The position numbers and the translations under genes are program-made. Below, piece after piece: positions 1 to 9,982 of a stretch of 64,000 nt of DNA. Below the pieces are notes generated by a model. The model was not told the DNA's origin. It searched no databases and saw only the letters and a list, made by a program, of their open reading frames with translations. The DNA is taken from the NCBI GenBank assembly GCA_907165135.1, contig OU015569.1, positions 4,588,001-4,652,000 of the forward strand. The letters are read 5' to 3'. How positions within the stretch are numbered: position 1 is the stretch's first letter; every line of letters starts with the position of its first letter. Source of the DNA: Oikopleura dioica (taxonomy: Eukaryota > Chordata > Appendicularia > Copelata > Oikopleuridae).

Positions 1-3000
1 GATATACTGGAGAAGCTCAAGAGTATTCAAAAGGTGAAGGAGAATGCGCGGGCAGTGGTCGAATTCCACGTTGTCAATCCTGACCTCATCTTCAGCATGA
101 CGCCCATCCCCAAGTCAATTAGCGTTTTTAATCTTGTTGAACGGTCGGCGGTAAAAGCGAGAAATCGTTACGGCTGGAAAACGAAGGATATTTCCAAGGG
201 TGAGGATGTTACAAAGATCTGGGCAGCGAACTTCAACTTGAATTTCCTGAAGAAGAACGGAATTCGCTGCGCGTTTGGCCGTTTCGACTCGGAACATAAT
301 AACTTTCACCTCCAACAGCGATTTTGCCTAAAGGTATGCCCCAAAAGGAAAGAAGGAGCATTTTCCAAACGAGAAAGCAGCCCTGCAATTAGTGATGCGC
401 TAATAGTAGAAACAGTCAGAAGTAAACTCATAAAGGATTTTCACTGCCCCATCTCGTTAGACAATGTGAACCAAATCAATTCCTCTTTTCTGAGCGGTAA
501 AATCTCCCAAGAAGGACTCGATTGGATCGAGTCCCTTGGTCAAAACCCCAAGAAATCACTGACAAAGCTCATCCTTTCCCCTGTTTCCAATATCTCTCAC
601 ATAAATCTCATTAGGTCCGATCGGGAATCGAACAAGAAGGGGAGGGAAGTGAAGAAAAAGGAGAAACTACTGGAGGACATTAAGAAAGGTAAAATCCCCA
701 ATTGCATTTATCCAGAAAACTTAATCAGCCCTAGTGAATTCGCCAAAGCAACAGTCTCCAACGCCCTTTTCCAAAAAATTGATCAAGCGCTTCATCACCC
801 AGCCCGACACCTCAAAAAGAGAAGAGTCGTGAAAGAAAAACCTCCACATGGATGTACACATTTCGAAAGCCCCTTTCTGCCCTGCATTGACAACCCGTCA
901 AACTCTGACATTCATAAACTGAATTCTTACTGCAAGGAACTGAACACATTTAATAAAAATAATGCTCGCAAACTAAATCTAATCAACATAAACCCAGGCA
1001 AAGCAAAGAGCACAGGAGAAACGCTACGACTAATCAGCAGCCAAAGTGATGAGACTGATTTATTCATGATCAACGAAATCAGGCTCGAAATGGACATCCT
1101 ACTCACATCCGATCTGTGGCCCGAAGGCTATACAGTCTATTCGCACAATGAAAACCCCCTGTACAGCACGGCCTACACGGCAATCATGACCAGGAACTAC
1201 AGCCTCAGCGATAGGGTAATCAGGCATTTCAGTTTCGGAATCTTTACAGGAGTCCATATCAGGAATGAACTCGATCAAGAAGTACTGATTGTGAGTGTCT
1301 ACAGACCGATTGCCAAACAAGATGACAGTTGCTTTTATAAAAAATATCATAACAATAACCAATTGATCTTTGTAGACTGGGTCAGAGAAGCGATCAAGAC
1401 TGCTGGTGATTTGAACCTGCCACTGGTTATTGGAGGCGACTGGAACCTTGATTTTGATGGACGGCCTCAAGACGACTGTGAACTTGTGGACCAACTCAAG
1501 GAAATCCTCAGTGGCTACACAGACATCTGCTCGACTAACACATTCTTCAGAGGTAACAGCAACTCGAGAATTGACCACATCTTCACAAAATCTATTCGAT
1601 TTCATAATTGCAGAAACTTACAGTGGCATAAAAAGCTATCCCTAGATGGCCACAGTGGACAAAGCTTCCAGTTCTACTTCCAAGTCCCGAAGCACAGGAT
1701 GAAGGTCGTCTTCAACAGGAAGCTTGATGAACCGGAACTCATCAAGAAAAAAGCCCTGGGTAAGTTTGATGCAATCTGGGATAGAATAAGGCTAACTGAA
1801 GAGGCGGAGGAGAAGGTAAACCTCATTTTCAACGAAACCCGCAAACTACTAATGAGTTGCTCGAAACCACAGGCAAGAATAGTGGAAGACAAGTTAGAAT
1901 TCACATACAAACAGAGCAAAGAGCAGGTTAGCTTCATTAATCTCAAAAACATCTGTAGGAATCTTCTCAAATCAGCGAACGACCGGGAAAAAGATGAACT
2001 CAAGAGGCTCCTTTCCAAAGTGGGAAGCGTAATCGCTAAAATCGAGGTGAGAGACAAAAAAAGAACAAGACAGAAATTATCTCTTAGAGCAACCGATGAC
2101 AAAAATGCCGTATGGGACATCTTCAACAAAGAATGTAAACCGAATCAAGTATGGGATGTGGACAGGACCTACACCCCGAATGAACTAGCTGACAAAGTCA
2201 CAAAACTACAGGAATCAACTGCCTCAGACAGATGGCTAAATGAGCCTCTAAATCGGAACCTACCAAGCGACATGATGGAATTCTTCCCCTACTGCTTTAA
2301 TGGAGAAAACAAACACCCGTCAATTCTACACAAATTCAACAACCTAAAAGACTCGACAAAAGGCTGGTCTGGTGTAAACAAAACATTCTTGGACGCGCTA
2401 CCACTGGCATTTCTCCGCATCTTCCTCTTGCTTCCGATCTCAACCTGCCTGGAGAATGGAATCTACCCAGAAAGCCTCAAAACGAGCCGCATCACTATCC
2501 TGCCGAAGAAGAACAAAGGAATTCGCCCAATAGCTATAGGGGAAGTTCTCACATCTGTACTTGAAAAAGTGATCAAAGGAAGCCTCAACCAATTCCTCGA
2601 ATGTGTCGGTGCGTTACCTGATGCCCAAGCAGGATTTAGAAGTGCAATGAGCTGTGGCACAAGTCTCTTCGAGGTAATCAAATTCAACGAATGCGCTTAT
2701 ACGGAAGGCAACTCCTGCTCCACAACCTTCCTTGACGCGAAAAATGCTTTTGGATCCTTGGGGCATAAATCTCTAGTAAATATTTTAAAATTCTTTTTCA
2801 AGGGAAGAGCCCTAAAGCTCCTAAGCGATTCTCTTCATAGATTTTTCGTAGTAAATAGCAATGGGTTCTACTCAACCAGAAGAAGCGGCTCCCCGCACGG
2901 AGTACCGCAAGGTGGAAGCCTATCCCCTTCGCTTTTCTGCCTATATGTTTCGCAAATAACTTCCATTTTCAGTGATACTCCCGCAGTCAAGGTAATCCTC

Positions 3001-4329
3001 TTTGCTGACGATACCTGCGTCCTTTGCAAAGGAAAATCCCAATTAGAAATGGCCAGGATCACAAATGAAGCAATTAACAAGATATCGATAACCTTCAAAT
3101 CAATGGGCCTGGAGCTGGTCCCACAAAAAACCCATATTCTAGTAACATCTCCAGCAAAAACAAGAAATTACGGGCGGGACTTAGAGTTCAACCTCAATGG
3201 CACTATTCTTAAACCCTGCTCGTCAGCAAAATACCTCGGCTCGACCATAGACACCATTAAAGGGCAACTCTCATTCGGAACCAACACTAAAAACATCCAT
3301 AAACGAATGAAAATATTGAATAGCAAGGTAAGCTGCATCATCGATACAATTAACCTATCCCAAACCAGCGAATTACTGAGGGCCACCTCCATGGGCACCT
3401 TTCAACACAACCTTCAAGTCACGCCCCCCCTCTCCATTGCAGAAACCGCGAAACTTCAAAGAACATACCACAATGGTCTAAGCGCCAAAATGAGCAGACG
3501 GTATGGAAACGAAAATAATCCTTCAGCTGATAAAAGGTTCGGAATGGATAGTAATAAATACGAAAGTGTAGTAAAACTCCTTAAAGCAACAAAGCAGCCA
3601 TCCTTAAGCGGAATCAAGATTAGATCGGTCCTTTGTCACATTAACAGCGTAATGACCAATGACAGATCCGAATCCCAATGCAACTTCCTTTGTGAAAACT
3701 CGATTTTTATAATTAATGGGAAAAACACGAACTTCAAACTCATTCCACTCTTTAGAGAACGAATGAAACTTAGGAAGGCCTCAACTCTCGACGGACTTAA
3801 TCTTTCTTCGCTTAAAGCTGGAATCAAGGTGAATAGGAAGATGCTGTTTGCGGAGATTTTTCTAAGCCTGCTGTTCAACTTCAATCATATCTCTTATGCC
3901 ATTAAACCAAATAGGAACACTGCCAAAGGTAGGTGTAAATCGATGATCTGGCCGCTGTTTGCAGCAGATTGGATAGCTGATCTGCCGGTGGATGTAAGAA
4001 ACTGGACCCTTCTAGAGGGAAGAAAATCCGACATTAAGCGTTATCTTAAAGGTTTGCATCTGCATTTGGAAAGAATGGTCTTCTGCAACGATTGTCTCAT
4101 CAAAAAGTACGAACCCTGCGTTCATAAAGCAAAAAGTATATATTCTATCTCCTGCGAAGCGCTGTTTCAATGTAACAAGCTACTCCCCAATCATATCTCT
4201 CCTCTTTCCAGACGCGAAGCTGGTATCAACGCCATCGTGCCATTCCATCATAACAGGGAACAACTGCTGGAGTTCATAAGTTCTCTTTGCATTTCCTTCT
4301 CTGAGCAAAGTCATTCTTTCGCTCTCTAA
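1..4329 (+). CDS. Endonuclease / reverse transcriptase polyprotein (5' partial)
   Basis: The frame is open from base 1, so the true start is upstream of the window. At least 1442 codons are visible. An exonuclease-endonuclease-phosphatase (AP endonuclease type) domain spans about nt 975-1680: it has an N/E pair near 1070, GGDWN near 1434, and the C-terminal S-R-I-D-H (about 1564) and G-H-S blocks. A reverse transcriptase follows at about nt 2450-3200: motif A with FLDAKNAF (about 2728), motif B with GVPQGGSLSPSL (about 2900) and the catalytic FADD at 3001-3012. The carboxy end has a cysteine/histidine cluster (CNDC..C.H, nt 4081-4130) that may bind nucleic acid. No frameshift or internal stop is seen over 4.3 kb, so the copy may be recent or active. 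In family terms it nicks target DNA and copies element RNA at the break. Confidence 0.93.
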   Translation, partial: DILEKLKSIQKVKENARAVVEFHVVNPDLIFSMTPIPKSISVFNLVERSAVKARNRYGWKTKDISKGEDVTKIWAANFNLNFLKKNGIRCAFGRFDSEHNNFHLQQRFCLKVCPKRKEGAFSKRESSPAISDALIVETVRSKLIKDFHCPISLDNVNQINSSFLSGKISQEGLDWIESLGQNPKKSLTKLILSPVSNISHINLIRSDRESNKKGREVKKKEKLLEDIKKGKIPNCIYPENLISPSEFAKATVSNALFQKIDQALHHPARHLKKRRVVKEKPPHGCTHFESPFLPCIDNPSNSDIHKLNSYCKELNTFNKNNARKLNLININPGKAKSTGETLRLISSQSDETDLFMINEIRLEMDILLTSDLWPEGYTVYSHNENPLYSTAYTAIMTRNYSLSDRVIRHFSFGIFTGVHIRNELDQEVLIVSVYRPIAKQDDSCFYKKYHNNNQLIFVDWVREAIKTAGDLNLPLVIGGDWNLDFDGRPQDDCELVDQLKEILSGYTDICSTNTFFRGNSNSRIDHIFTKSIRFHNCRNLQWHKKLSLDGHSGQSFQFYFQVPKHRMKVVFNRKLDEPELIKKKALGKFDAIWDRIRLTEEAEEKVNLIFNETRKLLMSCSKPQARIVEDKLEFTYKQSKEQVSFINLKNICRNLLKSANDREKDELKRLLSKVGSVIAKIEVRDKKRTRQKLSLRATDDKNAVWDIFNKECKPNQVWDVDRTYTPNELADKVTKLQESTASDRWLNEPLNRNLPSDMMEFFPYCFNGENKHPSILHKFNNLKDSTKGWSGVNKTFLDALPLAFLRIFLLLPISTCLENGIYPESLKTSRITILPKKNKGIRPIAIGEVLTSVLEKVIKGSLNQFLECVGALPDAQAGFRSAMSCGTSLFEVIKFNECAYTEGNSCSTTFLDAKNAFGSLGHKSLVNILKFFFKGRALKLLSDSLHRFFVVNSNGFYSTRRSGSPHGVPQGGSLSPSLFCLYVSQITSIFSDTPAVKVILFADDTCVLCKGKSQLEMARITNEAINKISITFKSMGLELVPQKTHILVTSPAKTRNYGRDLEFNLNGTILKPCSSAKYLGSTIDTIKGQLSFGTNTKNIHKRMKILNSKVSCIIDTINLSQTSELLRATSMGTFQHNLQVTPPLSIAETAKLQRTYHNGLSAKMSRRYGNENNPSADKRFGMDSNKYESVVKLLKATKQPSLSGIKIRSVLCHINSVMTNDRSESQCNFLCENSIFIINGKNTNFKLIPLFRERMKLRKASTLDGLNLSSLKAGIKVNRKMLFAEIFLSLLFNFNHISYAIKPNRNTAKGRCKSMIWPLFAADWIADLPVDVRNWTLLEGRKSDIKRYLKGLHLHLERMVFCNDCLIKKYEPCVHKAKSIYSISCEALFQCNKLLPNHISPLSRREAGINAIVPFHHNREQLLEFISSLCISFSEQSHSFAL

Positions 4330-4386
4330 CTGTCTCCAAGTCAATATCAACAACTGTACAACGAGACGCTTACTTTATCCAAGATG

Positions 4387-4392
4387 TTTTAG
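4387..4392 (+). promoter_or_regulatory. Putative splice acceptor at the start of the 701-aa ORF
   Basis: TTTTAG lies immediately before the ATG at 4393, only 63 nt after the stop of the RT ORF. A spliced leader joined here would supply the whole 5' UTR. The spacing is like that between cistrons of larvacean operons. Use of the site is inferred from sequence only. Confidence 0.5.
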
Positions 4393-6581
4393 ATGAGTTT
4401 ATCGAAACTGGCGTTTGACGGCTGCGGCAGCTGGTCTAATGCCAAAAACTCCGAACCGAAGGTCTTCGGCTTCCTCAACTCGGTCCTGGATACAATCTAT
4501 GCGAGGGACATTGATGAATTAATGGAGTCAGCGAACTCTGAGCTTCGGTTAGTACGATAAGAACTGTTAAAGAAAGCAGGAGCCGCTGGCAAGCCATGGC
4601 ACCGAGCCTCACTCGCTGATCTAAAAATAAATAGTTGCCTGCCGAATTTCAAAAGCTTTTCAGACTGCTCGAGGATGTCTTGACAACCCTTGGGATTGAA
4701 CAACTTCTGAATAACAACAATGTCGGGACACTATTTCGCATCATGTTGGTCGATCTCTGGGTACTTGCAGTCAAGAATTGTATTCCCCCTTGCATGATCT
4801 TCACGTATTTGAAGATCTCGCCTGCTGGTGCCAAGAAGCAATTCCTCAGCGAAATTTGTGTCAAAAACGACGGGTTACTTCCGACCGTCTCTGACCTTCG
4901 TTTTAAAACTAAACTCTTGGTCCCAAGTGGTCTCATTCACACCAATCTTTTCTCTGAAGACATAGGCTTACCATCCAGCGAAGCTGCGATCAAATTCGTC
5001 CACCAGCTTAAATCACGATGCTCATGGGGTGAACTAATCAGTTATGTTGCCAAATTCGGAAACGACAAGGACTCCATAACGGAAGACGAAGTAGAAGAAA
5101 CGCTCTTGAGTTGGGTCAGTCAGCAGGAAAAGGATAACGTCCTACTCAGAAACATAGCTGACTGCATGACGAAAACTCTGGGAGGGGAAATTAACGATTC
5201 GAACTCCTTCGCTTTGTTCTCGGGCCCCTACTCTTACGCCAATGCATGCGCCTTCGACGGCTTGAAGAAGAGTGCTCCCTTCATGGCTGACGACGTAAAA
5301 GTGGAGCTAGTAAACGCAGCGGGGATCCCAGTCAATAACAGTATTCTGAACAAATGCAAAGCAAGGCATGGCCTCAGGGTCAACTGCCCTTTAATTTTCC
5401 ATCCACTTCGAATGTTCCACTTCAAGAATGATCGGGAACTGGTTGGCGCGGCTACCACCATTTATAACCACCTGGTCAGATCTCTTGGAAATGCTCTAGC
5501 AACAGCTCAGCTAAACTTCAAAGACGCTTATCTTGGAAGTAGCGCTATTGAAAACGCTGCACCTTCGGTCATGGAATTCTCCCTGGCCAAACTCACAACC
5601 AATCTTCTAGAAGCTTCGATCCTCACCACCCAAAACTCATTAAACGGAACGCGAGATCTGGTTGCGAAAAAATTCTCCCTCTTACTCACGGAGCACTGCA
5701 AAGAAGAGGTAACAATCGAAAAACTCGAGGAAGCGGAGATGGCCGAAGGCATTTCCACATGCTGGGCAACTTTCCTGCTAAACACGCTGCAAATTGGGAC
5801 AAAGGGCCTAAACTTTCTGGAAGTCATCGCGAATGAAAGAAACATCTCTCTGGCCAACTTACTACACAATTGTCTCGGAACATTCTTTTGGGGAAAAGGA
5901 AGCATCGGCCAACGACCCACTCCAGGCCCTCGTGGGATTCATCTGGAGAGGAATCAGGATGAACTTCAGGTTAACATCTACCTTGCCTTGAACCACCTGA
6001 CTGCCAACGGCGAAGAGGTGGAAAATATTATCTCCAATCTCTTTGACATTACCCCAAGAATGATCTTGAAAGAATTCAAGCTCTCAAAGAAAAGAAAAAG
6101 ACTTTCGAATGATTTGCTGCCACCCCTCTCCCCAGTGAAGACCAGCAAGTCCCTCAAATTTGCAGATGAAATGGACTCACTCATCCTAGCCGAACCGCTA
6201 GCACGAAATACCGCCGAGCAAGCTCCGATTGCTGGACGCAACAAGATTGGATCACCAAGGATGGGAATGTCAGAGACAACCAATTCGTCGCCACCAGGTC
6301 CATCAACCCAAAGCCTTCTCAAGCCAGACGCTAACAATGAGGAGGCGAGTGAATCAAAGAACTCCGTCTCAGCTGAAGATGAAAGCGCTGGACTCGAGGA
6401 CACTCCTTCCTCGCATGATGACAGCTTCTTGGACGAAGAAGAGCCCACGGGCGGAGTAACCTTCCACAAAGAATCCGCAGAAAGTTTGAGGATTAACCTA
6501 GCCGCCCTTTGCGCCGAGGACAAAGAAGTACCATCCAGTGAAACCCTCGGAAACCAGCCAGATCCACTCGACAAGAACTAA
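4393..6581 (+). CDS. Element ORF, 701 aa, one small intron, unknown function
   Basis: ATG at 4393 directly follows TTTTAG. The first 53 codons run to 4551; removing a GT-AG intron (4552-4634, phase 0) joins them to the long frame 4635-6581, giving 701 aa. Without that intron the long frame has no upstream ATG, so the splice decides the start. Most of the protein looks globular. The last 150 residues are charged and low in complexity, rich in Ser, Glu and Asp, with a basic patch (KKRKR) just before, like a disordered phosphoprotein tail. Residues around nt 4880-4950 contain a VPSGLIHT block also present in the 427-aa ORF (8601-9884). I do not recognise the family. A nucleic-acid-binding or particle protein would suit its place in the element, but that is a guess. 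Confidence 0.72.
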
Positions 6582-6983
6582 AGCGAATGTTATGTCACGC
6601 TTCTCCCCATGTCAACTTCATCGGTAAAAGTTTCTAGCTAAGCAATTTCCCTCTTCTATCATGATATCACCCACGCAGTTCCTTCACCTGCAGTTCAAAT
6701 ACCAAATCAAGTCTTACTCACACACAGCTAAGTCAAATCATACTAATAAAAGTTGCGCTCGAAATCCTTTAACTAGAATCCCAGTAGTTCAAAACCATGA
6801 TGCTTTCAAGCCGCCCCACTGTTTCAAATAAAGCGCCAAAATAAATTAACTGTAATTCTGTCCAACTCTTTTCCCGAACCCTCTGCACTGCAAATATTTA
6901 ATCTTACTGCCAATAGACTCTAAAATCTCATTAAGCTCAGCCACCGGCATTAACCACAACACTTTTAGAAGCACCTGTGCACT
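6582..6983 (+). promoter_or_regulatory. Intercistronic region with two AATAAA and a splice acceptor
   Basis: No ORF. AATAAA occurs at 6827-6832 and 6840-6845, then ACTTTTAG ends at 6968, 15 nt before the next ATG. A poly(A) signal followed by a pyrimidine-AG site is the usual order between two cistrons separated by polyadenylation plus trans-splicing. Confidence 0.5.
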
Positions 6984-7619
6984 ATGGCGAATCTTGGACA
7001 AGGGACACGTAACTCGGTGACATGGTCGCGCGAGGAATTCCGCACGCTAGCCACTGGCAACGCGGACCCGATAAATTGGCCCGATTTCTGGGAGTCATTA
7101 ATGATCGATTTGGATGAAAAAGAACGCGCAGCTCTCGCAAATAGTGGGGGCTCTGGCCAGCCAGCCTGCCCTCTCAAAGCTTGGCCTAATCAAGTAAATA
7201 AAGTCACCATCAATCTGACTAAAAGCACTGTCGAACTAATCGCCGACAAGGGCATGATCGCCTCTAAGGGTGATGAAGAGATCGTCTCCACAACTGTCTT
7301 TAGCAATGACAGCTTCCCACTTGTTGACCGAATCAACCTCAAGGATGCGAAAGACAATAACGCTTGGTGGAGAACCAAAGTCAGAGCAGTCATTGGCCAG
7401 GCTGAGCAGAATCTCCGTGAAAGGCTCACCCTAGTGAACCTAATAATAGAAGCCGAGGACAAGAAATGGTCCATCAAGAAACTCAATGATTTGGCTGGCA
7501 CTATGAATGTCCTCCCAACGCGAATCTCACCCGATCAAGCTGCAATGCTCATGGATATCTCGAAAGCCCCTGGCCGGCCTCTTCAGGTAATCTTGCCTCA
7601 CGAATCTGACCCAAATTGA
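6984..7619 (+). CDS. Element ORF, 211 aa, unknown function
   Basis: ATG at 6984 follows the acceptor ending at 6968. The 211-residue protein has no signal peptide, membrane segment or cysteine motif. It is mixed alpha-helical in character, with a Trp-rich N-terminal part (WSREEF, NWPDFW) and a C-terminal half rich in Leu, Ile and Arg. I do not recognise it. It lies between the 701-aa ORF and the RING ORF in the element, has a base composition like theirs, and is intact. Its uninterrupted length and the splice site placed ahead of it are the main reasons to treat it as a real gene. Confidence 0.62.
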   Translation: MANLGQGTRNSVTWSREEFRTLATGNADPINWPDFWESLMIDLDEKERAALANSGGSGQPACPLKAWPNQVNKVTINLTKSTVELIADKGMIASKGDEEIVSTTVFSNDSFPLVDRINLKDAKDNNAWWRTKVRAVIGQAEQNLRERLTLVNLIIEAEDKKWSIKKLNDLAGTMNVLPTRISPDQAAMLMDISKAPGRPLQVILPHESDPN

Positions 7620-7988
7620 TTTGACATAGCCTCCCCAACCCCTAGATGTTGAGGCCCTCCATGCGAAATGGCGACAGTAGAAAGCTCCTCGAATCGACAA
7701 AAGGATCTGCACCACTAAAGTATTCTCATCTACCCCGAACACACTGCACTCTCCTCTAGCGACTAACTGGCGCAGCCTAACGAACATCTCCAACTGAAAC
7801 TGAGTTAAATCCAACTGACCCCCTGTCCAAGTTTTACTGCATCTCGCATCGTCCGCTAGTCAAGCAAATTCACTTATTCTGGAGCATCTCATCAAGATAA
7901 CCCTGACAATCTCCTATGCCTCCCTACCTACCCTTTAAATTTGAAACTGGAAGATCCACACCCCTGAACACCGACCTTAACATTCACT

Positions 7989-7996
7989 CTTTATAG
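7989..7996 (+). promoter_or_regulatory. Putative splice acceptor ahead of the RING ORF
   Basis: CTTTATAG, ending 37 nt before the ATG at 8034. The 414-nt gap between the two ORFs (7620-8033) has no other ORF and no clear AATAAA. It is pyrimidine- and C-rich. Confidence 0.45.
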
Positions 7997-8033
7997 ATTT
8001 CTGACGTCCGGATTCCGGAACACAACGGGAGTA

Positions 8034-8339
8034 ATGAGCGGAAACCTGTGCCAACTACTGAATCATATGCGATGTCGCATCTGCACATTCATCATGGACG
8101 ATTCTCGGAGATCGGAAATTGCCATATTCCCGTGTGGCCACAGTAAAATCTGTAAGATATGCCTGGAAAAGCTGAGCAACTGCCCCATCTGCAGAGGCGA
8201 AGTGCAGGGCTCTCTCAAGCTGATAAATGATTTCGGAACACAAGGGGAGATGGGAAGAATTCTCGATGGACTCGAATTGGACTTGCTGAAGGATGAAACC
8301 AAAGAAAGAATCGGCGACAAGCATGGTCCAGGATTTTAA
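8034..8339 (+). CDS. IAP-type RING finger protein of the retroelement
   Basis: The 101-residue protein is little more than a RING domain (about residues 14-62). The pattern is C-R-I-C, then P-C-G-H, C-K-I-C and C-P-I-C-R-G, a complete C3HC4 set of zinc ligands. The spacing and the ends (FPCGH and CPICRGEVQG followed by a short basic/hydrophobic tail) resemble the RING of inhibitor-of-apoptosis proteins and MDM2-like E3 ligases, where the tail helps dimerise and contact E2 enzyme (family knowledge). No BIR or other partner domain is present. It is probably an E3 ubiquitin ligase encoded by the element, perhaps acting on host defence or cell death factors or on the element's own proteins; the target cannot be read from sequence. 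Neighbour ORFs on both sides share its strand. Confidence 0.82.
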   Translation: MSGNLCQLLNHMRCRICTFIMDDSRRSEIAIFPCGHSKICKICLEKLSNCPICRGEVQGSLKLINDFGTQGEMGRILDGLELDLLKDETKERIGDKHGPGF

Positions 8340-8600
8340 CAACACCCACTTCAGAAACGGCCAACTCACCCGCTAGCGACTTTGAGCTCACCCAAATTCA
8401 ATTCTCATCTACCCAGTCACGGCAAAAAAATCTTCCCCGCTCACCGACATCGTTAACAAACCCTCCTCCTGACTCTAATTTTGACCATCCAGAACGAACC
8501 CGTCAACTGTCCATCTCCTTCAATAAATCTGCACTGAATTAACAACTCCTGATAAGATGCTGACCTTACTCTAACCCTTTAGACTGAAATCAATCTGGAC
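8340..8600 (+). promoter_or_regulatory. Intercistronic region with AATAAA and splice acceptor
   Basis: AATAAA at 8522-8527 is followed by ACCCTTTAG ending at 8582, 18 nt ahead of the ATG at 8601. No ORF of note. Confidence 0.5.
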
Positions 8601-9884
8601 ATGATCACAGAAAACATCTCACGCTCACCAGTTGAATTAAAGCTCTGGATCAGTGCCACGTGCCTCACTCTCTTTCACAATGGGGGCTGCAGCTTCTTAC
8701 AAGAAATGAATTACCTCGCCAGCTATCTCCAGATGCAAGCAAGGGCAGAAGGCATTGTAGTCCCTCAAAGTCACCAGCTCGGGATAGTCTTCATGGTGCA
8801 AAACTTAAAACAGATCAACTCCTGCATCAATAATCTGCACTCACCTGACTACCTGGACAGAGTGATCATCTGTTTCCCGGCGGCTAAAGAATTCATGATC
8901 CTCAATGAAATGGAGCTGAATAGCCCAGATATCAAACACCGACTACACCACACGATGTTTATGCCAAGCGGTCTGATTCACACATTACGGAAACAACAAC
9001 CGTTTAATCCGCCAGAAAGTGAAGTATCCTCTTGGGAGCACAGGTGGAAAATAATCCTTGAAGGCACCGACCCACTAGCGCGAGAGCTGTACTGGGAGTA
9101 TTTCGGGCTAAATAGCCTCACTCAGGAAAACACTGAATCCGCCTTCAAATCGCTCCTCTGGGCGAGTGAACTCAACGTGAAAGCATTATGGAACCTAATT
9201 GAAAGTGGTCGCAAAGTGAAGGTAGTAACCACGACGGGAATGGAGTCACTTCAAACGGATCCCAAACCTTGCAAGGCTGAAGCCAACATCACCGGAACTA
9301 GCAAAATCAAAGCGCGAATCATCATCCCAGGTCAGTGTTCCTATGAGCTTTGTTGGAAGCCAAGAAGACCACTCCTTAAAAGAGACCATCAAATTGATGA
9401 ATGGCTCGACCAAAAAGCCTTCATAAAGATGGAAGCATGGACGAACCGGAACTTTCTAACACACGAGCGGCTCCAATCACTAGACGCAGAGGTGCAGTCA
9501 ATGGACATCAATGCCACTCCAATGCTGGGCCTAGAGAAACGCCCGAGAATGTTATCGTTTGATGAACTCAACCTCATCAAGGATGTCTGGTTCAGAAGAT
9601 GGCAGAATGCTGATCTGTGGAACCCCAACTACTCTCTTACAAAGATTCTGGACACCTCAACTCTCAAATTGTGGAACTGTCTACATCGGATCCTAATTCT
9701 TGAGTTGGAGGAAGACCTCCAAAAGCGCGGCAATAGTTTGGCGACAATGATGAACCTGTACTCGATCTCCAAATGCTTGGAAGTCGTCAATGAATGCGGA
9801 AAAGAACTGAGAACAATTAGCGGCTCAGGCGGGAGTTCTAACTTGATTAACTTAACATCACATTTCCTGTCAGTCGTTTTCTAA
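8601..9884 (+). CDS. Element ORF, 427 aa, paralogue of the 701-aa protein
   Basis: ATG at 8601 follows the acceptor ending at 8582. The protein is 427 aa, largely helical by eye, without membrane segments. Around nt 8880-8980 the order F-P-A-A-K-E-F, about 25 residues, then M-P-S-G-L-I-H-T matches the order S-P-A-G-A-K-K-Q-F, similar spacing, then V-P-S-G-L-I-H-T in the 701-aa ORF (nt 4825-4950). An identical seven-residue run in equivalent surroundings points to duplication and divergence. The 427-aa protein lacks the long acidic tail of its relative. Function is unknown. Two related structural or RNA-binding proteins in one element would be one explanation. Confidence 0.7.
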   Translation: MITENISRSPVELKLWISATCLTLFHNGGCSFLQEMNYLASYLQMQARAEGIVVPQSHQLGIVFMVQNLKQINSCINNLHSPDYLDRVIICFPAAKEFMILNEMELNSPDIKHRLHHTMFMPSGLIHTLRKQQPFNPPESEVSSWEHRWKIILEGTDPLARELYWEYFGLNSLTQENTESAFKSLLWASELNVKALWNLIESGRKVKVVTTTGMESLQTDPKPCKAEANITGTSKIKARIIIPGQCSYELCWKPRRPLLKRDHQIDEWLDQKAFIKMEAWTNRNFLTHERLQSLDAEVQSMDINATPMLGLEKRPRMLSFDELNLIKDVWFRRWQNADLWNPNYSLTKILDTSTLKLWNCLHRILILELEEDLQKRGNSLATMMNLYSISKCLEVVNECGKELRTISGSGGSSNLINLTSHFLSVVF

Positions 9885-9951
9885 CAAACGTAGAGTTCTT
9901 GAGGAAAATTAATTCCTTAGAATTGTTATCTCTCGATAAGAGAAGTACCTT

Positions 9952-9960
9952 ATCTTGCAG
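9952..9960 (+). promoter_or_regulatory. Putative splice acceptor ahead of the 166-aa ORF
   Basis: TATCTTGCAG-type site ending at 9960, 22 nt before the ATG at 9983, within a 98-nt gap after the preceding stop. Confidence 0.45.
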
Positions 9961-9982
9961 CTAATTCATTCAAGGTCCGAAA

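Noticed and set aside
115-6574. Long minus-strand ORFs antisense to the retroelement ORFs
   Set aside because: They overlap intact motif-bearing plus-strand ORFs and have no motifs of their own.
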